This document shows, piece by piece, positions 1 to 11,378 of a stretch of DNA of 64,000 nt; within the stretch, counting starts at the first letter, position 1, and the number at the start of each line of letters is the position of its first letter. The translations under genes were made by a program, and so were the position numbers. The stretch is from Xylogone sp. PMI_703 (lineage: Eukaryota; Ascomycota; Leotiomycetes), in assembly GCA_021399445.1 (NCBI GenBank), contig JAJTUQ010000006.1:1364001-1428000 (forward strand). The letters are read 5' to 3'. The notes under the pieces were generated by a model that did not search any database, was not told where the DNA came from, and was given only the letters and a program-made list of their open reading frames with translations.

Positions 1-1250
1 TGTTTGCTCGGAAACGTGCATTCTTGGCTATAATTACACTCAATCTCGTATTGGACACAGAGGAGATGGCCTCAAATTTTGTTGCGCGTCTGAATGTTTG
101 CTCGGAAACGTGCGTCTTGACTGAATGTGACAGGAAATTAAGACTGAGGCTTCATTGGACCGAGTGCAGATATGCTCGAGTTTGACTCGAAGTTTGTTGC
201 ATGTCTGAAGGTTTGCTTCAGGAACGTGCATTTCCACGCCTCTTGATTGAATATGAGAGAAGAGTAGGACCGAGATCTTATTGGACTGGATTATCCTCTG
301 GCTTGACTTGAAATTTTGTTGCAAGTCTGAGTGTTTGCTCGGGAACGTGCATTTTCATGGCTTTGAAAGAATATTTGTATTGGACACAATGAAATGAAGT
401 TGCGCTTTTTGTTGCAAGTCTGGAAGTTTGCTCGGAAACATGCATTTTCATGGTTTTCACTGAACATTCGTATTGGCTACAAAGACGTTGACTTGAGCTT
501 TTTGTTGCATGTCTGAAAGTTTGCTCGGGAACATGCATTTTCAAGACCTCTCTTGGACGAGCACGAGAAATACTGGATTAGAATTTTATTGGCTTGAGCG
601 TAATTACTCTTGAGTTCGCATTGGACACAGAAGAGACGGGCTCGATTTTGTTGCACATCTGAAAGTTTGCTCGGAAACATGCATGCATTTCACGGCGTTT
701 AGATCAAGACTTCATTGGTTTAAGAATGATTGTACTGAGAAACTGCTGCATGTCTGAATGTTTGCTCGGAAACTCGCATTTCTAAGGTCTTGGCGAGAGA
801 GGATCAAGCTCAGGACTTTATTGGTTTCTGGGCATAATTGCACCTGAGTTTTGTTGCACGTCTGAAGGTTTGCTCGGAAACGTGCAGTGAAGATCTGATT
901 TCAGCTTCATAGAAACCCAGCATGAGAATACGGTAGTGTAACTATACTAAAGCCAATTGCGACCCGGTCCCAAGACCTTGAGAATGCGCGTTTCCGAGCA
1001 AACATTCAGACTTGCAACAAAAAGCTCAACTCAAACCAGAGGATAATACCCAGGCCAATGAAGCCTTGGTCTTGAGCTTCTCTCATACTCGGTCGGGACA
1101 CTTGGAAATGCATGCATGTTCCCGAGCAAACCTTCAGACACGCAACAAAATTTCAAGTCCATCTCTCTGTGTCCAATACGAACATCCGCTCAAAGCCGTG
1201 AAAATGCACGTTTCCGAGCAAACTTTCAGACGTGCAACAAAATTTGAGTC
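1..1250. repeat. family of ~12 hairpin-like short repeats, orientation switch near 0.9 kb
   Basis: A core of about 37 bp recurs roughly every 80-120 bp. It has TTTGTTGCA, then GTCTGAA, then TTTGCTCGGAAAC, then a TGCA-type end. Nine copies read on the plus strand (near 2, 81, 195, 318, 409, 503, 648, 743 and 852). Three read on the minus strand (near 985, 1110 and 1204). Each core begins and ends with complementary 7-base arms such as TGCACGT and ACGTGCA (855-861 with 880-886), so each could fold into a hairpin with an 18-nt loop. Spacers also share pieces (TTCATTGG, ATTGGACACAGA). The short open frames here all translate the repeat itself, so I do not call them genes. No transposase or terminal repeats are visible. 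Confidence 0.85.
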
Positions 1251-3993
1251 GAGCTCGAGTGTGGTTATACCTAGGCCAATGAGCGGCTTGGTCTTGAATC
1301 TCATGATAGCCTTGAGAGTGAATAAAAGGGCAGTGGGGCACATATATACAACCAACGCCTACTTATGTGTCTACCATAGGGTTAGCTCCTCTGGCGCTAC
1401 TGGCCATATCTACTGTAGAGCTACTGTATTGCTCCACTATTAAAGGATAGATAGATAGCTAACGACTCTCAAAAAATAGAGCTTAACTGGTCCTCGCGCG
1501 ACGGCCAGTGCATCTAGACCGCAAGACCATCGACGTGGTGGAGATGAGTTGTATCAGTGGCTTGGGGAGCAAGCGACGGATGCAAGTAATAATCCTGGAA
1601 ACGTGTTTCACTTCTGGCAGCTAAAAAGATACGGTCGCGGGCTAGCATCATTTGGATCTGGTAATGGTTCTGTACTATCGTTCAAAGTAACTGGGTACCG
1701 GTCATGTCATCGGATAGAAGTGATTCGAGAGGAGATCATGCAGGACTTGAAAAGGGCAAACCTGCTCCCAGTGTTTGCAAACATTATTGCAGTATTGGTC
1801 CACCACTGTGCTGTACCTGCAGAGTGGTGAAATCAATAGGGGCTTTCATCAGGTTTTACCTTTTTGAAACAGGAAGGGGGAATCTTGATGTCAGATCAGT
1901 TGGTGTAGATCGGTGTGCTGTGCTTGATCCCGAATTGTGGCTCGTCCATGTTTTACGTCAGGACGGTTGGTGGCGTCTGGAAGCAGGGAAATAAGCCACC
2001 AGAGAGGCAGAAAGAGCTATCTGCAAAGAAGAACAAAGCTTATCGAGAATTGCTGGTAACAGAACATGCTATATCAGAAAACAGGATTGGAGAATAAGAG
2101 GGGAATTGGGGAATTGGCATTTGCACCTTGTTCCGTACGTGGCAGTGCGATGAACGAGAGTGGACAAAGTTATTTCTGGCGATGCGACAAAGAGTGTTCC
2201 GAGAGTGTCGGGTCGCCTGGAATCGGGGCCCTGTGATTGGACGGGAAAATCTCAGTATGTAGAGAATATTGTATGCCTGAGGAAAAAGGCCGAGAGCGGA
2301 AGAGAAATGATCAATACGAGATTTGCTGGACTTGTTACATTGCATTGAAGGAGCAGCAATTGTAGTATTGAGTTAATCTAACACCAGTTAGTAAGATGGA
2401 TCAGATGATAGATTTCTCGTTTCAAGTACGAGAAAGAAGATGAGATGATTTTTCGTATTGAAGATGAAGATGAAAAGAGAGCACTCCAAGTTGATTGTTA
2501 TCCAGTTCTTTCCAGACAGCATAGCAGAACTACCGTTTTGGTACTGTACCAAGTACTGTCCTATGTTTTATCCGGCAACTGTCATCGCCGCTTGGCTCTT
2601 GCGTGCTCCTCTTCCCACAGTGGCTCGAGTGGCTGGTGGAGCTTCTGTTTGTGCTTATCTCGCCGGGTCCCAGCAGATTGGCACCCGGCCAAGATTTTGC
2701 CGTACGCTGTGGACGTGCGGGCGTGCAGTGCACCGGTCCAACATTGCTTCTCTTGTACAGTCTTGTCCTACTCATCCGTCTTGTCCTGCTGGATTTCCAC
2801 TCCCCTGCATGGGCTGAGCACGACGGGACGCGTATAAGCATGGCCTTGGCTCGCCAATCGTGGGCAGAGGGGAAGCCTAAACGTGGTTGACCGAAATATT
2901 GGAAGGGCATGTCATTCCCATCTCTGCCACCAGAGCAAACATGTTATGTCTCTTTTACGTGGAGCTGTACCGTGCTGTACGTACCGTGGAAAAGACAAAG
3001 AGACCCTGGGGGATAGCCCAGGATCGATTGATGACAGAGGAGGCTTGGAATGATATAGTGAGTTGAAAACAGTACAAAATACTGTACTGTATCTGCCCTC
3101 ATCAGTTCCGTACCGCTCTGTCCTGTGCATGATAAGAGAATCAACGGCAGAAGGAGTAGGTAAAAATACCTGAGAATACCCATAACCCGCCCAAGCCACA
3201 GACGAGGGGCGGCCAAATGCTGACGGGACTGCTGTCCACCTTTCCGCCGGCGTCCCCAGGCTGATAACTTTCGTGCCGCCTCCACGCCAATGCAGGTGGT
3301 GGCACCCTCGAGGTATCCGAGCTCCCATCCCCATTTGGCAGGTGCCCGCTACCAATGCGATCTCTCCTGATTGGTCCGCTACCGGCTCTTCCCCGCGGCC
3401 TTCCAGAAGTTCGCTTGCGTGGCGTTTCGTGGCCAATCAACCGCCACCGTCCGCCCTGCGACTCGCGTTCCTGCCAGCGACGCCTCCAACCTTTCCCTTT
3501 TCCCTCGTCCTCTCGCCTTTCCACACACACGCACTCCTCCAGCCAGTCAGCCCAGTCCGGCTTGTCCACCACTCTGCATCCCAAGACTGCATCCTGCTCT
3601 TGTTGACGTCTTTCCCTGACACTTGACTTTCCCTTCCCAACTCTCGTTCATCCTTTTTCATTATCTTGTCATTCTCGACGACAACTACTCCTCGCGGTCC
3701 ATTGCGATACCCCCTTCGAGCGACTGGTCGCTGCTCACCACTCCCTTTCGTTTTCACCCCTTCATGCGATTCTCCTGGATCACCTCTTCTCTAATATAAA
3801 TGTCCTCGACCATCGCCCGACGTGCGTAAGACCACCGACCTCACCTCCTCTCAATTCTTCGAATTCTCAACCATCGATCGCTCTGCTCGAACCTTCGCGA
3901 TCCCGCAGCCGCGTCCTCGAGACGCCGGCCCCTAGAGGCCACGCTCTCTCTAATCCTCCCCCCGAGCGTTGAGATAACCGATCAACTGTCACC
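1251..3993. other. gene-free stretch and palI upstream region
   Basis: I see no supportable gene. 1443-1460 holds a short GATA run. 2525-3115 is dense in GTAC motifs (for example near 2537-2554, 2964-2988 and 3068-3092). 3270-3990 is C/T-rich on the plus strand, as expected for a fungal promoter and 5' leader, and runs straight into the palI start codon. Several overlapping frames at 2.4-3.7 kb lie on both strands with biased, low-information translations and no recognisable domain. Confidence 0.6.
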
Positions 3994-6416
3994 ATGTTGA
4001 GACCGGCTACGCCTCTATCCATCTTGCTCTTCGCAGCGTTCGCTCTGCTTCTCATATCGGTCCTTTCCACGCCAATCATCAAGAGCATTCCGCTGGGTAC
4101 CTACTCGGGTGTCGATTTTGGCGTGTTTGGGTACTGCAAGGGAGACTCGTGCACGGGTATCGAAATTGGCTATAATACCGGTAAGTGGTAATACTACGGG
4201 CGGTTGTTTGCGCACCACCACCCGACGAGAGTGGAATTTAAAACAAAACAAAAAATATTCACCACCAGAGAAGCTTTCAAATGGTGCCGAGACGGACTTG
4301 CAGGATGCTTGGCCTTTTTGCTTTGCTCCTCCCCCGCCACCCCGCAGTCTTTTTGATATTCATCCGTGATATGTGGATCCACAACTAACAATCTGACTTC
4401 ACAGCGAGCCTCTTCAACAATGCCGAGACTGCAAGCTTCGATCTTCCTTCCGACACGCGGAAGACGCTGTCGGCGATCCTTGTCATCCATCCCGTTGCCG
4501 CCTTGTTCACCCTCATCATGTTTGCCCTTGCCGTCGCTGCGCACTTCCATTCGCCGTCCCACTCGCCACGATATCTCTTGGGAGTCTTCATTCTAAGCAT
4601 CTTGACCTTAATTCTGGCTCTGCTCTCATTCTTGATTGATGTCCTGCTCTTTGTTCCTCACATGGCATGGGGTTCTTACATCGTGCTCGCTGCCACCGTC
4701 CTCATTGCTGCAAGTGGTGTAGTTTCATGTGCAATGCGCCGTACGCTTGTCAGCCGCAAGGCTAGGAAGCGTCGCATCGCAGAAAACGCTGAGATGAACG
4801 GAGAGAACTTTTATGCTCGCCAAAACCAGACCCAGATCACCCCAGTTCCTACTGCCACCGGTGCTATTGTCGAAGTCGACAAATCATCCTCATTTGCAAC
4901 CTTTGAAGTCGCAAAGCCGGAACCAGATCGCACCAGTGATGAAAGAATACCTTTGACTGCCCGCACTCCTTCTAACCCGCACAGCACGGGATCAGGATCT
5001 GGAGGCCAAAATGATTCAGGAATGCCGGACAGATATGGCGGCCCACCCAGACCAGGAGGGCCTCCTGGAGGGCCTCAAGGTCCTCCCCCAAGAGATCAGT
5101 TCGGTAACCCAATAATGCCAGTACCACCTCCAGGAGCATACGGACGACCCGGGCCAAATGGTGACCCATCGTTCGCCATGAACTCGAGGGGCAGAGGTGG
5201 TATGGGACCAGGAGGCTTTAGAGGAAGAGGTGGCTATCCTCCAAACGGTAGAGGTGGAGGATATGGAAGAGGAGGATTTGCCCCAGGACCCGGCAGAGGA
5301 GGTTTCGGGCCTGGCCGAGGTGGATACGGACCCGGGCCTGGTGGAATGCGTGGTGGTAGAACTCCTCCGCCAGGTTATGGGCCTCCCCCAGCCGGCCGCG
5401 GTTTCGATCGCGGACCGCCTCCAGGAACCCATGATCAGTACAATCAAGGACCAGCGCCTCAAGGGCCAGCGCCGGGATACGGCCTTGCCCGAGAACCTTC
5501 GCCCTTTAATAACGATAGAAGGAGAAGTAGTCTTCCCCGTGCTGAATCGCCTCCACCACTCCCAGGTTTGGATGATGGTCCCATTGGACAGGCTGTAGAG
5601 CTGGCTTCGCCGACGGGCGAAGCAGTTGAGATGGACGCCACTCCCACTAGCCCATCGCGTGCACCTGCACAGTTTGGGACTCAGTTTGGTGGTGTAAGAG
5701 CCAGCGATGGAGATGTAGCTGGAATGGTAGGGCTTCAACAACAGAAGCTGGAGAGGCATGAGAGTGAAGGTAGCAAGTATAGTCAAGAGGAGTAAGTATC
5801 ACCAACTTCTTTCTCTTCGGGGCCCCCTATTAATATTTATAGGTCTTATGTACCCCCTCGCCAAGCATGGGCCGGGAATGCAGCTGGAAGATCCTCACCA
5901 TTGAACCCAGGTACACAAGCTTCTGTACCACGGAGCAACAGTGCGACCCGTAACAAGCGTACGAGTGACTACTATGAGGATGTCGATCCACGTTTTGCAG
6001 CAGATGAACAACCTATCCAATCTAGCGTTATCCCTGGAGTGTTGATGCCAGGCCGTACTCGTACTCCACCACCCAACATTCTTGTACATCCAAATGGTTC
6101 GCAACCTGACATCCCTTACGATGAGTCTGGATCTCGAAGCCCGGCAGAATCAGAACGTTCGAACTTCACATCGGTGTCACAGCGTGGCATCAACCCACGA
6201 TGGAATGGCCAGCCTGGCTATGCACCCCCACTACCTGGTAACAGACGTCCCCCACAGCATCAGCAGCGGAATGAGATGTTGTTGAACTCGAACCCAGATT
6301 TTGAATTGCCTTCCGCCAGAGGGGGTAGGAATGCTGGACCGGGGAGAGGAGGTCGCCCACCCCCAGGGCCGGGTATGGTCCCTAACAGCGCATATCCTGG
6401 CAGTGGAGCCCTCTAG
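3994..6416 (+). CDS. palI: PalI/Rim9 family pH-response membrane protein
   Basis: Model join(3994..4180, 4405..5791, 5843..6416), 715 aa. PalI/Rim9 is a SUR7-type four-helix plasma-membrane protein that helps the alkaline-pH sensor PalH/Rim21 signal to the PacC/Rim101 pathway (family knowledge). Seen here: a first membrane segment at about residues 8-26, an extracellular loop with the YCKGDSC cysteine pair, and three more helices at about 80-170. The rest is a long hydrophilic tail. The tail carries a Gly/Arg/Pro-rich block with many RGG/GRGG units (about 5185-5400), then polar Pro-rich sequence. Both introns have GTAAGT-type donors; the first (224 bp) is long for the window. The ATG sits in an ACC-ATG context after a C/T-rich leader. 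The frame joins exactly at both splices. Confidence 0.9.
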
Positions 6417-9400
6417 AATCTCTATTCTTTACCTGCGAATTTGCAGTTAATTTTGATATCCGTTACGGCGTTTCAAGGGTCAGATACATCTGTACAGCAT
6501 TTCGGATTGATTCTAATGGTTGGATGACTGTCCAGCAAAAATCTCGCTTTATACTCAGCGATTCGAGATGCTGTACTTAATGTGACGCATGGGATTGCTG
6601 TTTTTTTTATGTCTCACTGCCAATCATGGGTCTTTAGACTTTTTTTCATTCCCGCAACATCTTCCCTTTCCTTCTTCTGTATATACACGGGGGCTTTGCT
6701 ACGTCCATTATAATCTTCTGTCTAAAAGAGGAGGCGATCGAATATACCCTTGAAGCGGGACTCGCATCGAAAAGCGGCCGGGCTTTTTCTGAAGGTGAAA
6801 AGCACCAGGGCACATTTTCCGTGTTTAAGAAAATGGAGGCAACAGGTAATATTCATTTTGAGTTGTTTTGTCATTCGCTTTTTACCCCTCTTTGACCTCC
6901 ATTATTGGAGGTGCATTTGTTTGACGGGGTATTTTTTCAAATAACTGGAATACGGATGACCTTGAATTGCTTGCGTTTATTAGATAAAGAGCCCTGTCAT
7001 GATGAATTGATTTTCGGAGGCTGATGTATTGACGGAGGAAGGATTTGCTCTTTTCTCTTCATCAAGGGAGAAAATTAGGGTAGCTTCCGTCACGTCCATG
7101 GAATCGAGATGCTTTGTTTTGACTGGTATACTATGGTATCGATCTTTGTGTGTTCGTGTCTGATTATGTGGTCATGGGTTGTATCTGTACGGACAACTCA
7201 TTCCCGAACCTCGTAATGGCCTTCTCGTAAGCTTTGGTTGGTATATTCGAATGACGGATACCGGTTGATACTGGTATAGGGTGTTTGTAGTTATACTCAT
7301 GCCTGCTATCCTGACCTTCTTGATCTGCTAGCAGTACTACACACGACATCCTATGATGTACATAGGACTCTCACAATGGTATAGTGGCCTTTCTTTGTCC
7401 GTGAATAGTGCCGACTTACCCATTGTTGGTTTCTCTTCACTCACAGCGTAACATCGTCGCTTCCAACTAATTGAATTGCAGGTTTGTCAGCAAGAAAAGC
7501 GTTGCGGTATCATTGCCGCGGCGCGGCGCGGCGCGCCGTTGCCGCTACTTTCCCTTGCTAATTTATCCAGGGTCCTTTTCCTTTGATGTCTCAGCTGTTT
7601 AATTTGAATCATACACTTTTCAGATTGTATCCTCATGCGCACATGCTCGTATGTGGTTAATGAATTCTTATTTCCCGGTAACAACTCGTCCTTAGATAAT
7701 TGGACTGTATAGGTTCCAGCTTCCAAATTCGTCACCTCTTCTGCAGATATTGTGATGTGTTGTCCCTTTGCTAGTGCTCTGATTATGCGCCAGGAGGAAC
7801 CCCCCAGTTCGCGGAAGGGGAGCTGCTGAATGACAGGTCATATTTTTGAGCAAAACTTGGGCCACTCCCAGCCCCGTTGTAGGGCGAGCTTCGCGGGGAG
7901 GCGCAGAGGCTCCGTACAAACGTTCCTCCACGGGGTTGCCTGTTAATATTACTTCGGAGTTCGATGTACTGAGTAACAGATTTGAGAGGAATTGTAGGGT
8001 TCAAGGTGTTGGCTCCGGCGTAGTGAGCCTGGCGATTTTATTTCCCTGGCTCAGAAAAGGGCACACCTTCTCTAGAACGTATGCCTCTACCCAGTAAAGA
8101 GTAGTTGACTGTGTGAACTTCCCACCAACTGTGTGTATATCTATATGAGGTCTAAGCCGTTCTAGATTGTACGCCAGAACTACGTTCACGTAACACAACG
8201 TGGAAAACTTGCTTCGTACTTCTGCATATCGGACTCCTTGTACTCGCAGTTACTGGGAGAACCCAACTCCAATACTTGCAATCGTGTTTGCTGCGGTTGG
8301 TGACAGTTGCAAACCTAAGTGGTGTAACGGAGTATGTTCCACAATGCTGTGGACGAGAAATGACGAGGTCCCTCCAATGCAATGTTGGATTTCCCCTCTT
8401 TACCATGGCGCCGGGACTGGACGGTGTGATAGTTTGGCCAATTGGTTATTAGATAAACACAAAAGGACCCTTTGTACTTGGGGTTTGTTGTTGTTGGATT
8501 TTAGGCCCATGGAATGTACATCAGACCGCCTATCTTTCCACCAATCCACTATATCAATGCACTTCTCCAAACATGAGCCTGTATGAACGAATGAGCGTAC
8601 AGCAGAGGACCATGCACAGCCATCCTCTTCGTATGCATAAGTACATATCCTAGATCTTGAATTTAGGATATGCAATGGTAGGGCATAAAGTGATTTCCAT
8701 CGGTGTGGAAGATCCACTCTCAGAACAAGCCTCAACTCGTCACTTTGTGTAAGCCATCGTCCAAATGAGATTTACCCGAAAATTGCCTCAAGCCGTTCTC
8801 TTCCTTGCCACTATTCTTGGAACATACAGACAAACCGAAAGAGATGTGCCATACGTACGCCACACCGGTATATATTAAACTGGTCAGTACCAGATCCATA
8901 GTTCACGAGATATCTATCGGAATCGATGGAGTGCAGATTAAACGGCGGTGGTTACATCGTGGAATACCCAGTATGCGATCGTAATGTATAGCCACAGCAG
9001 TTGACAGGCGTATCTGTCCTCCGGTTGGAAGTGAGAAGGGCTTCGAAAGATGATTCGCGTTAAGCCCCTTGCCTCAGCTGGGACCATGACGCCCGACACT
9101 CCGGTAACTGGGACAGCAAGGCGCGCGTCAATGGCGTCTTTGACTACATCTGGTCAATGCTACAGACGATGAACATACATAAATTGTGAACCCCATATTA
9201 GCTTGATTCGTACCAATATTGCGGTTTAGCATGGACATTGCATTGGCGGTGAGTGAGCTGTAAGGAAGAGACGTCCGGCATTTTCAGCCGCTTTTAAAGC
9301 TTCCACAATGGCACTTAAGTGTTTATGTGGTGCATCTAGTTGTCCACTCAAGGCGTCCGGTTCGTCTCTTGTCTGTGTCTGGTTTCGACATAGGAGCAAT

Positions 9401-11378
9401 CTTCTGCTGGGATTCTCTTTCAGTCTTGGCTTGCGAGTATTTATCCGAGCATAGCTGACAAGCACTCTAGAATTGCAGCAGAGCTTTTTCTTCCTCCATA
9501 ATCGCCTGATGTTGCAATCGCACTGCGGATAGAATGATAGTGCCTCTGTGATATATCGGTTCGGAGCGAGGGCTCCACGAGTGCTGATGATAGATCCTTC
9601 GATGCTATCTTGGTATTGTGGAGTTATACTTTTACCGGAAGTCACTGGAATGGTAAATTATGTGTAAGTGTTCTTTCTTTTGGTGGAAAGATCGCTCTTA
9701 CGTTCGTATCACTTTCTATGTCTATTCCCACCCGGCTAAAGTTACTCTCTAGTCGTTGCTTCCGTCCTTAATCTTGGCACTCGTGTTTTATACCGGTTTC
9801 TCAGTCTCTATATGCTACCAATCAGCTCAAGATCATTTTTCAATCTCGAGGCAGCATAGCGTGGTCTGGACAAACCAGCAATGTATGTGCGTTTAAGTTG
9901 AGAAAACATGCATGTCTCGCTCGGAAAATCGATTACCAGCTAATCTTAGCGCTTTGGTTAACCATCTGCGAATCTTGCACACGTTGCTGCTCTCCACTAG
10001 AACTGAACTGGTTTGTGGGTGATTGGTTCTGAGTAGGAAAGCGAGTAATACCTCTCTACCGAATCCTACTCTGGTGGTGTTTGCCTGGCTTTGGAATTCG
10101 CTCTCATGTATGGATCCATACGTTTGGCATACTAGCCGGATTGTCAACACTAGAGCAAACGTTTGGGGGGCATGTCATACCCAAAAGGTCCAGTATTACC
10201 GGATCGCTGCTGCTATGTCCCGGGGAGTCTAGGATGCATAGCCACTGACACTATGATCAAGGTGACCAACTCTTTTTTGACAACGCGTCCACATCATCAC
10301 AGGTACATGGGCTAATCGCGGGGCTTGTCACTGCAAGGTAACGAAGTTGGCCCCCATCCGACCGTAACAGAGACCCAAGCTTTCCCCATATTTTCCAATC
10401 ACGGCGAGCTCTGCTTGAATTCTGGCCTCGATAGTATGAAAGTGGAGTTGAACTCCTTCGTGACGGATGGTGGTCAAGTGCAGCGGGAATAATGTACAAG
10501 TTGCTCCGGGCCCAGGCCGGAGGGGAAAGAGGTCTGGGAGTTGCGGATTCCATGCAAGAGCGAAACGCCTCGCCCATGCGGCAGACGATAGGAGCATCTT
10601 CAACCAGAATATCGCCAGATTTCCTGACTCACGCAGTTGCTGCTCGAGGAAAGCCAACTAAGTCTCCTCAATGCCAGTTGTTCAGCCTGGGAAGATCTCG
10701 ACTGTACCCATGTCTTTCCCAAATCTCATTTCCTGGTTCGCGCTGCCGTCGTGAGTGGTAGTAGCAAACGGTGCTGTACATCGTGTGGCTCTCGTTGCTG
10801 TCGATGTTACCAAGACAATCCATGTAAAGGAAATTCTCCTTCTTTTTAAGTGGTTCATGATGATAACCTCATCTGGAAAGAAAATTTCCCAGAAGCCATG
10901 ATAAGTTTACGGCAAAACAGGCATGGCTGCTTCTTATATTTCTCGGCCTCGCACAACCAACATACTTGACTCAGCTGCTGCTACTGCTCCTGCCGTGTTA
11001 TTTGCCCGGCACCACGCATAGTTGCATCTTGTTGGAAGGAGAAACTGCCACGATTCATTTTAAAATGTTGGATATGCATCACTCCCTGGCTATGCCATCG
11101 ATGTTGGGTGGGCTTCTACTTCCAAGAGCCGCGCGACTGGCCACAACACCACCGCGCTAGCCAAATCTTAGAGCGCCAGTATATGGACTCACTCACCATA
11201 CAAACGCAGGTAGATTCTGTTGGTTCTCTATGATAGGTGGCAATTTTAGCCTCCTTACACAGCTGAAATGACTATTTCAACTCCGGGAGGCCCATCCAAG
11301 GCGTGCAGTTTCACAGCCCAGGATTTACGCATTGAGCTTTCTCTGACTGGAGTAGATATGGCAAGAAACGAAGTTGAC
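6417..11378. other. 5-kb stretch with no supportable gene
   Basis: The first 200 bp are the palI 3' region. Open frames of 80-140 codons occur on both strands (for example 8200-8586 plus, 9226-9645 minus, 10328-10657 minus), but they show no domain, no splice-linked continuation and no codon pattern like the flanking genes. 7516-7540 is a short CGGCG-type GC-rich run. A decayed gene or mobile element may be hidden here; nothing in it is recognisable by eye. Confidence 0.5.

Noticed and set aside
40..680. Three overlapping minus-strand open frames with recurring MHV-EQT-ATK-like peptides
   Set aside because: They only translate the DNA repeat family; frames change between copies and there is no start-to-stop gene structure.
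1..1250. CRISPR-like array
   Set aside because: Eukaryotic setting, repeats diverged and in both orientations, spacers share sequence, and no cas genes.
7516..7540. CGGCG-type GC run as a possible regulatory element or CpG-like island
   Set aside because: Too short and isolated; best read as a simple-sequence tract.
9226..9645. 139-codon minus-strand open frame
   Set aside because: No domain, no supporting splice sites, and composition unlike neighbouring genes.
10257..10657. Overlapping minus-strand frames of 106 and 109 codons
   Set aside because: Two frames compete over the same GC-rich DNA, which is typical of chance open frames; no motif seen.
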